Positions 1 to 8,511 of a stretch of DNA of 64,000 nt are shown one piece after another. The DNA is from Pyrenophora tritici-repentis. Its lineage: Eukaryota > Ascomycota > Dothideomycetes > Pleosporales > Pleosporaceae. Under the pieces are notes generated by a model. That model was not told the origin of the DNA. It made no database searches and saw nothing but the letters and a program-made list of their open reading frames with translations. The position numbers were made by a program, and so were the translations under genes. The stretch spans positions 248,001 through 312,000 of the forward strand of contig NC_089393.1 of NCBI RefSeq assembly GCF_003171515.1, read 5' to 3'. Position 1 is the stretch's first letter. Each line of letters begins with the position of its first letter.

Positions 1-1650
1 TCTTGGCTACAAATTGAACTCGTGATCGTGGAAGAGTGCGAATCACCGAGTCTTCGAAAGAGCCATCCTGAGATATCTACAATAATTCCCGCAAAGGCAC
101 AGACAGAAGGCGATACGGTACTGAGCAGTCAACCATAAAACTGCGCGTTTGCACCGCACGCGGGCGCATGCTCGTGTGGAGGAGATTTGTGTTGTCGGAT
201 GCTGATGCGAAAAGATTGGAAAGAAGAAAAGTAACAAAGACGCGCTAACTGTATCCGGGCCGATGATGTTCCGAAAGGCGCTTCCCGCTTGCAGATTACT
301 CCAACGACCGCGTTTACAACACCAGATTTGCGCATTCTGCATGAAACAGGTTGCCAAGACGGTATTACCCATGGATGCCTACTGTTTGTTCTACGTTATA
401 TTGCGCAAACGCTTTTGCATGACGAAGCTAATCTTGTGGACTCTCATTTGCGCCGTAGAAACTTTCTGTGGTAGGGATGTGTGTTGCACTAGTTGGTGCA
501 CGTAGCCACCACAACAGGCCTAAAGTATGTCTAAGATTGATGTTGCTTCTTCTTTATTGACTTGCAAGTGAATGCTCAACGCATATTTACTTTGTAAACT
601 TACGTATAGTAGGGTATAGGTATGATGCTCTCATCATGATTTCATCCAAACTACGCTTCCAGCAAGTGCGAGAGATTTTATAGGTTCAACACTTGCTCGC
701 GTGGTCAAGCGTACCTAGGGACGAAGACTTGGCAACCCCCAAGATTGATTGTATCATGCGAGGACGACACCGTCATGCTTACAGTTTATAAATGAATCTT
801 ACTACAAGGCTGCGTGCCGTATTGGCACTGCTTGTACATGTCTCGAGAGGCGAATCTCACCCTAAGTTCCAAGTTCGCTAGGCAAGGCTGTCACGGGTGC
901 ATGTCAGTCGTCAGACCGGCCCAGGTTCTAACGGGATAGCGGAAGCTTCTCGGGTAAGAGTTGACACATTGACAGTCCGTCCTCAACAGCCGAGGGAACA
1001 ACAACAGCCGTTGGAGGCATGCTGACGCGCGGCCGAGTTCTGTAACCACGGGACTTTAAGATTGCTGCGACCACTCCTTGTCTATAATCAGCTGAGTTTC
1101 GGGGTGGTATGCTTTGGACGGCGAAGACACAGCCTATGATACTTCCCTAGCAACGCCGTTGACGGCTCTCCGCGGCAGTCCTGACTCTGGGGAGATCGTA
1201 TTCTACAAAGGATGTCCCGGCTTCTCGTAGGGTAACGGCACATGGGACGCCCCTCGGTGCTACTTCGTATCCAGTCGTTCGCAGCTGCTGTGCACCGTGC
1301 AGGAAATTCCCCGAGTCTGCACAGTCACAGTCACAATCAGGCCCTTTGTCACTCCTTTTCCATCTCTGGGAAGCGTTGAAGAGATGGTGTTTGGCAGCCA
1401 GTGCGACATTCCCGTCTTACTGGACATTTTTCTCGCCATTCCCCGTATCCGCATGAATGGTTTAAGTTTGGCCGGTCCGAAGACGGTTCAGAACCCATTA
1501 AAGGAATCATATCCAGCAAATTGGGTCGCTTATAGTGTGCAGTGATCGCACGCAGGCAATCTTGTCCCTGCCCTGCGGACGGGAAGGCTGACTGGCGGTT
1601 GAATAGAGTTCAGGAGACGTCTGGAAACGCGAGGAGAAACACACAATCGG
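1..1650. other. No supportable gene
   Basis: Short open frames here show no recognisable domain and no convincing exon chain. I see no tRNA, LTR or inverted repeat. It is probably intergenic DNA, or the flank of a gene outside the window. Confidence 0.5.
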
Positions 1651-2016
1651 CTAGTTGCTCGTCTCCGATTGCCTGTTGGTGGTGTGTGCCCCTAATGGGT
1701 GCAGAAACGACGGCATGTCCGACAGCGATGATGTCTCTGCAAGTTTTGGGTTGGGCAGCTGTGCCACCCAGGCCATGTAGGAAATCGATGCAGCTACCCC
1801 GCAAAGCCCCAGCGTAGCCCAAAGCCACCAAGCACACTTGCGAAGATCCAGCCGTGGCAGTTGACTCGAAGCGGACAAAACATCGGGACATGAGACAGCC
1901 TCACTGACAGGCCGTGCAGTGTTTGCCAACAAGCGCCCAAAGCGAGGGTCGGGGTTCGGTGAGATTGGACCGGACAAGCGCTGTGACGAAATGGCGTCCT
2001 TCTCCACACGGTTCAT
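1651..2016 (-). CDS. Possible small single-helix membrane protein (weak)
   Basis: This open frame of about 121 codons starts at an internal ATG. It has one hydrophobic stretch of about 20 residues rich in W, L, G and A near residues 62-83, which could be a membrane helix, and polar low-complexity ends. No family is recognised. It lies divergently, 416 bp from the start of the rhodopsin-MFS fusion gene. The frame stays open for 68 codons upstream of the chosen Met, so the start is arbitrary. It may be a chance ORF. Conservation in related genomes or RNA reads would decide. Confidence 0.2.
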   Translation of the reverse strand: MNRVEKDAISSQRLSGPISPNPDPRFGRLLANTARPVSEAVSCPDVLSASSQLPRLDLRKCAWWLWATLGLCGVAASISYMAWVAQLPNPKLAETSSLSDMPSFLHPLGAHTTNRQSETSN

Positions 2017-2432
2017 AGATCCCCCTCCCAATGGCGATCCAAGGATTCCTGCACCAGCAAAAGTCCGCCTTATTCGTGGACAAGTCGCGCATTTCGCAAT
2101 GCAAACTCCACTTGGATCGACGCACCTGGCTTGTCCGGTTTTTCTGGGGTTGCTGGTCCCTTCACCGCATCTCGCGTAGCCCTGCATCGACTCTGTTTCC
2201 AACCCGTCCGCCTCTTGCAATCGCTCTGTTGCTCACCTGTCCTCTGTCGCTTTCGCAAATCTCACGAGCACCGCCAAATTCCCATCTCGTCGACGAGGCA
2301 GCCGCCTGATAATGCCGTGGCCCAAATACCGGCTTCCCAGACGTCCGCGACCGCGATAGGACCCCGTGCAACTGTTCCACTTGAGCGCCTTCTCTATGGC
2401 AGTGGTGTCTACTCTCTAATCCAGCGCACGAC
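2017..2432. other. Upstream region of the rhodopsin-MFS gene
   Basis: This is the presumed promoter and 5' leader of the gene that follows. I can assign no specific site in it. Confidence 0.35.
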
Positions 2433-5190
2433 ATGGCGACAACCGACTTCACTGGCGATTTTCCGACCAGAGGGCCAGTGGTACTGGGCGTCTCGGCCAG
2501 TACGCTAGCGCTATGTTCGGTATTCGTTGGTTTTCGTCTGATTTCCAGATTCTTAGTGGTCCGGAGACCAGGATGGGACGACTATACCATGCTTCTCGCC
2601 TGGGTGCTGGCTTTTGGCGCTTCCTTTTCCATATGCTACGGAACGACAAAAGGCTTGGGACGAAAGCAGGAAAACATACCGTTGGAGTGGCAGGCACAGA
2701 TGAAGCAGTCGTCCTACGCTTTCTCGGTACTCTATGTATGTTGAAGGTCCGCAAAACTCAAGTCAATGTACTGAGACCTCACAGAACCCAGCTTTAATGG
2801 CAACCAAGACGTCGATACTGCTTTTCTATCTCACCCTATCCACGACTCACAAAGTCTTTCGCTGGGCCACCATCGCAACCCTTGTCGTCGTCAATGTTGG
2901 CGGACTGGCCCTGACCATTCTGAACATGCTCCAATGTAATCCTCTCAGTGCTGCATGGGCTTCGCCTGTCCCCGATTCAGCGCATTGCACAAACATCGTC
3001 ACCATATACCTATCTTCGGCGCCTCTTAACATCATCAGCGATCTGGCCATCTTGTTTCTACCAATGCCCATACTTACTAGCATGCGGCTACCAAAGAAGC
3101 AGAAAATTATTCTGGTTGTCACCTTCGGGTTTGGTATATTTGTTGCAGTCGTCGATGTTGTACGCATCGCATATCTTCAAGCCGCTCAACGCAACACCCT
3201 CCAGGCAGCCCAGCAGCAGACGCACGAATCCGGCAACGACCAGCGAAACACCAACGACTTTGCGTGGTTCTCATCCTTGTCCTTCATGTGGAGCACTGTC
3301 GAAATCAACCTGGGTATCATGTGTGGTTGTGTTCCTGCGTTGAAGCCACTCGTTAGGAGATTTCTTCCTCACTGGATCATCGATCATACAATCCGGGATG
3401 CAACACGCACGAGCGATGAGACTCCTGTCCTGCATACCGAGATTCTTGACTCTCGGAGGCAATCAGATGTTTTGACACCCCCTGCATCTCCGTTCAGCAA
3501 ACCTCCGCAAGCGCGTAGAAGCGGTGGCGATGCACCTATTGGTATGATGGATTTCTTGACCACACCGGACATGACTGAGCTCCCGCGGATACGGCCCATG
3601 AACACCAACGTTACCTACGCGACTACCGTGCGTACCCACCACCGCCCACCGTCGACTTTCTTCGACTTTGTCAACACGGGACAGAAGAAGAATATTACTT
3701 TACGCAGCAACCGCGAGTCTGTGTACCCTGTCATCATGGTCACCATCCTCTTCTTCGTCTGGGGCATTGCTTACGGTTTTCTCGACGCACTCAATTCACG
3801 ATTCCAGGAAGTTGCTCAGACGAGCGATTGGCAAACCGTCGGCCAACATACTGCATATTTCGCAGGTTATGTCGTTGGACCCCTGACGTTTGGTAGGATT
3901 GTATTCAAGCGTTGGGGCTTCAAAGCCTGCTACATGGTTGGTCTGTCGGTCTACGCTTGCGGGTGTCTTGTCTTCTGGCCCTCGGCCGTACTCAACTCCT
4001 TTCCATCGTTCCTGATTTCCAACTTCATCACAGGTGCTGGACTATCGACACTGGAGCTCAGCGCAAATCCCTTTATAGCGCTTTGCGGACCGCCCGAGTA
4101 TGCTGAGGCACGATTGACCCTGTCGCAGGCCATGCAAGCTATTGGCACTATCGTCTCCCCACTCTTGGCCAAGAAGGTCCTCTTCCCTGCCAATGCCGCG
4201 AGCCTGATAGACGTTCAATGGACGTACCTCGGCATATCTTTCTTCAACATCACCCTGGCCATAATTTACTTCTACGTACCGCTTCCTGAAGCCACCGACG
4301 AAGAGCTCGAAGCCGCAAGTCTACGAACTGTACCTATTGCCAGGCAAGCCACTGTCAACATCGGATCAAAACCCATCAAGGTCATCTGGATAAGCCTAGG
4401 CCTGGCAGTATTTTCGCAATTCTGCTACGTCGGAGGCCAGGAGTCCACGTCTACATCGTTCCAGGAATACATCAGCCGTGTCACGCCTGGTGTGGATCCT
4501 GTATCACAGCTAGCATACGGGCACACGGCATTCGCCGTATCCCGATTCCTGGCTGCTTTCATTGACATATGGGTCAAGCCGCGGTACAGTTTGCTGTTCT
4601 TCTACCTCGGAGCCATCGTCTTCAGCGCAGCGGCAATGCACACGACAGGCAACGCCGGCGCAGCAGTCATCACCATGGTCATGTTCTTCGAAGGCCCAAT
4701 ATTCCCCAAGATCTTCGCTCAAGGCATACGCGGCATGGGCAAGCACACCAAAGACGCCTCGGTACTAATCACAGCCGCCATCGGCGGCGGCGCCGTCTTC
4801 CCACCTATCATGTTCGCCGCCCTCAAGACAAACAACGCACAATATGCCTTTTGTGTCATCGTCGCTGCCTACACGCTCGGCTCCCTATACCCTGTCTACC
4901 TCAACCTACTCCCTGCAGCGCGTCGCCTCTCCGACCCCGTCCGCGACGAAAAAACGCGCCGCGAATCCGAAATGGAGCATCGCTGTCGCGGCTCCGCTAC
5001 CGACAAGCTGCGCAAATGGAGTAAAGGCAAAAAGGGTCATCATTGGAATGACGCGTTGCCTTCGGTGGAGCACAGAGAAAGGCGGTCTTGGCCAGAGGGC
5101 CTTGCGCCAAGGAGCCATAATAGCATGGCTATTGAGGCTGTGCATACGCGCACGCCCAGCCCCGCCAGTTATGCCTCGAGTAGGACATGA
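2433..5190 (+). CDS. Fusion of SAT4/PTH11-type rhodopsin-domain protein and fucose-permease-like MFS transporter
   Basis: Exons are 2433-2735 and 2785-5190. The 49-bp intron is phase 0 (GTATGT...ACAG), giving about 902 aa. Residues ~15-292 are a fungal rhodopsin-type seven-helix domain. The hallmark GWDDY after helix 1-2 and the final segment ending in a basic RRF are visible. Residues ~293-405 are a polar, Pro/Ser/Thr-rich linker with no stop codon. From ~410 an MFS domain of the L-fucose/hexose:proton symporter type begins with RESVYPVIMVTILFFVWG and continues with about 12 hydrophobic segments. The last ~90 residues are a basic cytosolic tail. Rhodopsin-domain proteins of this group are thought to act as membrane receptors, and FucP-like MFS proteins import sugars. 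A joint sensor-transporter is inference. The exon chain and continuous frame are seen directly. Two separate genes would need an unannotated stop or start in the linker. Confidence 0.85.
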
Positions 5191-5850
5191 AGGAACATTT
5201 GCGTGTTAGTAGTTAGCACAAACGCGTTGTTGCAGCGCATGAGTTTAATGATTATGTACCCCATGTATAGCGTGGGTTTTTTTGGCGTTTTTTTTTGGAG
5301 ATGGGACATGATACCACGGGTACGTTTTGCATATCTTTTTATGGGCTATGTAGCTAGATACTGGGCCTATACAGGGTGGATTTCTTTGTATTATGGATGT
5401 ATATGCTGGCTTGGATTTCTGATTTTCTCTCGTTTCGGTAGGAGGAGCAGGGAGGAGAGTATAGTAATAGATAGGTTAGGTAGATGTATGTAGTTTATGT
5501 AGTGACGGGTCGGGTATCGCATACCCAATAGATAAAGGGGTAGCCTTCCTAATCTAGGGTTAGGCTATCTGTATATCTATTGGGTGTGCGATAGGTCCTC
5601 GCTGGTTGCTTGGATAGAAAGATGTAATAGAATAGCGACTGGTATGTTACTATGAGACTTCTGCATACTTGGACCTACGTCCTGCAAGCGCTATTTGAGA
5701 AGGGTGTAATATAAGTTTATTAGAATGGTGTTGTTATGCTGTATATAAGCAATGCTCTGATCTTACTCTCTCCTTAGAAACTAACACGTGCTCAGTACCT
5801 TAATCTATATCAGCATACTTTAGGCTATAGATTCAACATAAAATCTGGCT
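5191..5850. other. Intergenic, 3' flank of the fusion gene
   Basis: This is T-rich sequence with no supported gene. A 96-codon frame at 5203-5493 is most likely 3' UTR read by chance. The stretch holds one hairpin-forming inverted repeat, listed separately. Confidence 0.5.
5515..5593. repeat. Near-perfect 79-bp palindrome (foldback/MITE-like)
   Basis: The left arm at 5515-5534 reads TATCGCATACCCAATAGATA and pairs with 5574-5593 with one mismatch. An inner pair (TAGCCT at 5541-5546, AGGCTA at 5562-5567) extends the hairpin. Its size and structure suggest a tiny foldback or MITE remnant. No clear target duplication is seen. Confidence 0.55.
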
Positions 5851-5855
5851 ATAGC
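5851..5855. repeat. Target-site duplication, left copy
   Basis: ATAGC lies directly before the left LTR. The same five bases follow the right LTR at 12625-12629. A 5-bp duplication is typical of Ty3/Gypsy integration and fixes the element borders. Confidence 0.92.
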
Positions 5856-6050
5856 TGTGAAGGTCGTCCGAAGATGATCTTGGGTTGGTTCTCGGGGATG
5901 GAGTGATGCGATGGACACGAGGTTGTATAGCACGATTGGTAGATCGATGTAATATACGGGGAGTTGAGAATCAAGTACTAATCCTTAGATTTCGAAGTTG
6001 AACACAATGAACCGTAAGGGCTCATTGCCTACTGTTATATAATAAGCGTG

Positions 6051-6122
6051 CCCTCCATTGTGGCCTTTCCCTCCATGGAGGTCGCACCCTCCGTGGAGGT
6101 CATGCCCTCCATGGCGGTCATG
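6051..6122. repeat. Four 18-bp tandem repeats in the U3 of the left LTR
   Basis: CCCTCC recurs at 6051, 6069, 6087 and 6105, exactly 18 bp apart, and a decayed fifth unit follows. Units 2 and 3 carry the palindromes CCTCCATGGAGG and CCTCCGTGGAGG. The array lies immediately upstream of the LTR TATA box (leftward transcription) and about 190-260 bp upstream of the TATA box of the rightward antisense gene. It looks like an enhancer for a dimeric DNA-binding protein; that role is inferred. Confidence 0.8.
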
Positions 6123-6139
6123 CCAAGGTTGGAGGGCAG

Positions 6140-6149
6140 GTCACGTGAC
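6140..6149. promoter_or_regulatory. Palindromic E-box-like site GTCACGTGAC in U3
   Basis: This perfect 10-bp palindrome around CACGTG is present in both LTRs (right copy 12531-12540). CACGTG is the core bound by bHLH factors of the Cbf1/Pho4 type. Use by the element is inferred. Confidence 0.45.
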
Positions 6150-6233
6150 TGCGCGGCACAAGCTTACCCGCTGTGCCCCGCCTTCAACGTTGTCCTGCCG
6201 TTGTTGCTTGTCCTTCTCCTTGCAATCGTAACA

Positions 6234-6248
6234 CTACCTCCCCCTTCC
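6234..6248 (-). other. Polypurine tract (PPT)
   Basis: On the minus strand a 15-base, nearly all-purine stretch (GGAAGGGGGAGGTAG) directly abuts the 3' LTR. This is the expected primer site for plus-strand DNA synthesis. Confidence 0.85.
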
Positions 6249-6308
6249 AGCGTATCGTCCCTGATACGTAGATTATCCGTGCCGTGGGGTCGCATAAGAG
6301 GTCCTGTG

Positions 6309-6316
6309 TATAAATA
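6309..6316 (+). promoter_or_regulatory. TATA box of the antisense Zn2Cys6 gene
   Basis: TATAAATA lies 48 bp before the ATG of the plus-strand ORF, in the only internal segment of the element not used by gag-pol. A short pyrimidine-rich leader follows. This suggests the ORF has its own promoter facing away from the LTR. Confidence 0.55.
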
Positions 6317-6364
6317 CTCGTGGTGGGTCGTCTTGTTTTCTGAATCCTTACAGCCTCCCTGACC

Positions 6365-6955
6365 ATGCCTAAAGAACCGAGGACCCGTGCGTCTCGCAAG
6401 AAGACAACCACCGAAGAGCGTTACGAACGCCTCCGTCGTGTCGAGCTTTCTGGACGAGAAATGCCGTTTCGCTGTGAGCGTTGCGAAAAGAATAACCTGC
6501 GGTGTTTTGTGGATACGGTGTCTGGTCGTTGTGCGGGTTGCATCTCAGCGCGATGCGACTGTGAGTTGTTTGTTCCTGAAGAGGAGTGGGAAAAGGTGGA
6601 ACAAGAAAAGCGCGATAAGGAGCTCGCGTTGCTACGTTTGGAAGAAGAGGTTGCCCGGGCTCGTCGTGAGCTGGCTGAGATAAGAAATCGTGAGCTGGCG
6701 TTTGCTCGTCGCGATCGAAAATTGTTGGATGCCTCGGAGCGGGCTCAGTCGTCGGAAAGTGGCAGTACTGTCGCCGCGTCTTCTTCTATCGGTTCTACCG
6801 CTGATCCGGGCTGGTCACAGGCCAACAACCTTCTTGATCCTTCGCTTGATCAAATTCTTAATGACTTCTTCCTTGAGGCCTCTGCCTCTGATCTCGATCC
6901 GTTTTCCTCGGCTGGTTCTTCTGGTATTGCGCCAGGAGTTGCCGACAGTTTGTGA
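6365..6955 (+). CDS. Antisense-encoded small Zn2Cys6 (Gal4-type) protein of the retrotransposon
   Basis: The protein is 196 aa and intronless. A basic N-terminus (residues 1-30) leads into cysteines 37, 40, 47, 56, 59 and 66, spaced C-x2-C-x6-C-x8-C-x2-C-x6-C. This is the fungal binuclear zinc cluster pattern. There is one extra Cys at 64. Residues ~72-125 are a charged Leu/Glu/Arg heptad region likely to form a coiled coil, as in dimeric Gal4-type factors. The C-terminus (~150-190) is Ser-rich and acidic with bulky hydrophobics (DQILNDFFLE), like an activation domain. No fungal middle-homology region is present, so it is far smaller than normal family members. It runs opposite to gag-pol, and its last 98 bp overlap the 3' end of pol. 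Transcription factor activity is inferred; a nucleocapsid-like or silencing-suppressor role is possible. Confidence 0.8.
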   Translation: MPKEPRTRASRKKTTTEERYERLRRVELSGREMPFRCERCEKNNLRCFVDTVSGRCAGCISARCDCELFVPEEEWEKVEQEKRDKELALLRLEEEVARARRELAEIRNRELAFARRDRKLLDASERAQSSESGSTVAASSSIGSTADPGWSQANNLLDPSLDQILNDFFLEASASDLDPFSSAGSSGIAPGVADSL

Positions 6956-7499
6956 GATTGGTATCTGGTTCCCATGTATTTTCGCTGTCTGGGTATCCTA
7001 ACCATTTGACTAGGTATTCCATGCCGTTGTCCACAACTCGATGTGTGACAATGTTCTCGACTTCAAATTCGTTTTCTTCTTCCGTTTCGTAGTGGAAGGT
7101 TTTCTGTAATGGCGTGTCTGGGTGTGCTGGTTCCAAGAGGCTTACGTGGAACCTAGGATGTATTCTAGCGTCTGGTGGAAGGTCAAGTGTGTATGTAACT
7201 GGCCCTTTCCGGTTAAGAATCAAAAATGGTCCGACTTTGACGTTGTCGAGTCCTTTGCTTGGTCGCTTCGTGCGAAGATTCTTTGTGCGTAGATAAACTT
7301 TATCCCCCCTCTTTAGCTGAGGTGCCATTTTTCGTTTCTTGTTGACATATGAAATGCTTTGACGTTGTGCTGTCTCGAGTTTGCTCTGTAGCAACTCATG
7401 TACTGCCTTCAGCTCCTCGGCTGTGGCGATAGCTGCTTTCCGTTTTCTGACTTGGAAGTGTGCGTGTAAAGAGATTTGGGTGTCTCCCGTGGTTTGCAT
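6858..7499 (-). pseudogene. pol fragment: integrase C-terminus with GPY/F segment and chromodomain
   Basis: This frame holds the end of integrase, offset from the core by one base. The GPY/F-type segment (KVGPFLILNRKGPVTYTLDLP) is followed by the linker HPRFHVSLLEPAHP. A chromodomain comes next with the aromatic positions of the fold (EYLVKWLGYP, ENTWEP). Chromodomains in such elements steer integration to histone-H3-marked chromatin. The only defect is the frame offset from the preceding fragment at about 7437-7446, which cuts this part off from translation unless corrected. The true junction lies near 7440, and codons upstream of that in this frame are shadow sequence. Confidence 0.9.
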
Positions 7500-8496
7500 A
7501 GAACGGAGTCTGTCCCGTAGACTCTGAAAGCTTGTTATTGTATGCCATTTGTGCCATTGGCAGAAGCGAAACCCAGTTGGTTTGCTGATGGTTGACGTAT
7601 ATCCTGAGATATGCTTTCATGGTTCTGTTCGTTCTTTCTGTCTGTCCGTCCGTCTGCGGATGAAACGCTGTTGATAGCTTGCGTTTTGTACCAATTGCGG
7701 CCAAAAGTGTCGTCCAAAAGTTTGAAGTGAAGAGCTTGTCTCTGTCGCTTATGATTGACTTTGGTATGCCGTGATGTCTGATGATTCGATCGTTGATGAT
7801 GTGAGCCAGATGTACTGCCGTGAAATCGTTTCTGAACGGGATGTACTCTGCTTGCTTGGTGAATCGATCGATTACAACGAGTATTGCGTTGTATCCTGTG
7901 TTTGTCGCTGGGTCTCTTGAGACTGGTAGACCTGTGACAAAGTCCATAGAGATGTCTGCCCAAGGTTCCGTGGGTAGTTCTAGTGCTTGCATCTCACCGT
8001 AAGGTGCATGCGTGTCGTGTTTGTTCTTCTGACAGTCTGCACATTTTGTGATGAATGAGGTAACCTTTTCCTTCATTCCTGGGAACTCGTAGTTGCGTCT
8101 GATGAGTTCCATTGTTCTGGTAATGCCCGGGTGACCGTGTACAGGGTCGTCGTGGTGTTGTTGAATAATTGCCTCTTGCAATTCTTCCGGTACATTGTTT
8201 CCGATGTGGAGGATGGCGTTCAGCGTTTTTGTTGGTCCTAGCGATCCGTCCTTGTTAACCTTGAGTATCGCGGTGTCGATGACTTCCTTGGTGCCTGCGA
8301 TATCTGGTCTTCGGCTGAGAGCGTCTGCTCTGCCGTTCTCTTTTCCTGGTGTATACACAATCTTGAACTTGTATTGTCCGAGTAGTTCTGACCATCTTAC
8401 TTGTCTGCGGTTGAGTACTTTGGTGGTCGTAAAGTTCACTAGATTTTTGTGATCTACATAAACTTTCCATAGCTTGTACAATACAACCTCAGTCAA
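7396..8496 (-). pseudogene. pol fragment: end of RNase H and integrase core
   Basis: The fragment begins with the last RNase H aspartate (VYVDHKNL). The chromovirus connection follows, then integrase. The zinc-binding HHCC region is visible (HHDDPVHGHPG and KCADCQKNK). The DDE core has D in MDFVTGLP, D in IISDRDKLF and E in DGQTERTNRTM. No ATG begins the frame; it is the same frame as the upstream RT fragment after the stop codons. It ends where the one-base frameshift near 7440 brings a stop. Confidence 0.9.
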
Positions 8497-8511
8497 TCCT
8501 CAACTTCTTCC

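Larger units (their letters stand above)
5856..6233 (-). repeat. 3' LTR (left copy, 378 bp)
   Basis: It starts TGTGAAGG and ends GTAACA. It matches the right copy throughout except for one extra G in a G run near 5895. In element orientation, U3 lies at the right end of this copy and contains the 18-bp repeats. A TATATAA on the minus strand lies at 6035-6041. Confidence 0.96.

Noticed and set aside
5203..5493. Hydrophobic 96-codon ORF after the fusion gene
   Set aside because: T-rich 3' UTR gives hydrophobic codons by chance; no homology recognised.
5553..5564. Telomere-like CTAGGGTTAGG
   Set aside because: Only about two units and part of the palindrome; not an interstitial telomere array.
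6048..6362. Plus-strand ORF with a six-residue repeat (PSMEVA-like), also at 12439-12642
   Set aside because: It is the translation of the 18-bp U3 repeats in both LTRs; the frame stops soon after and has no domain.
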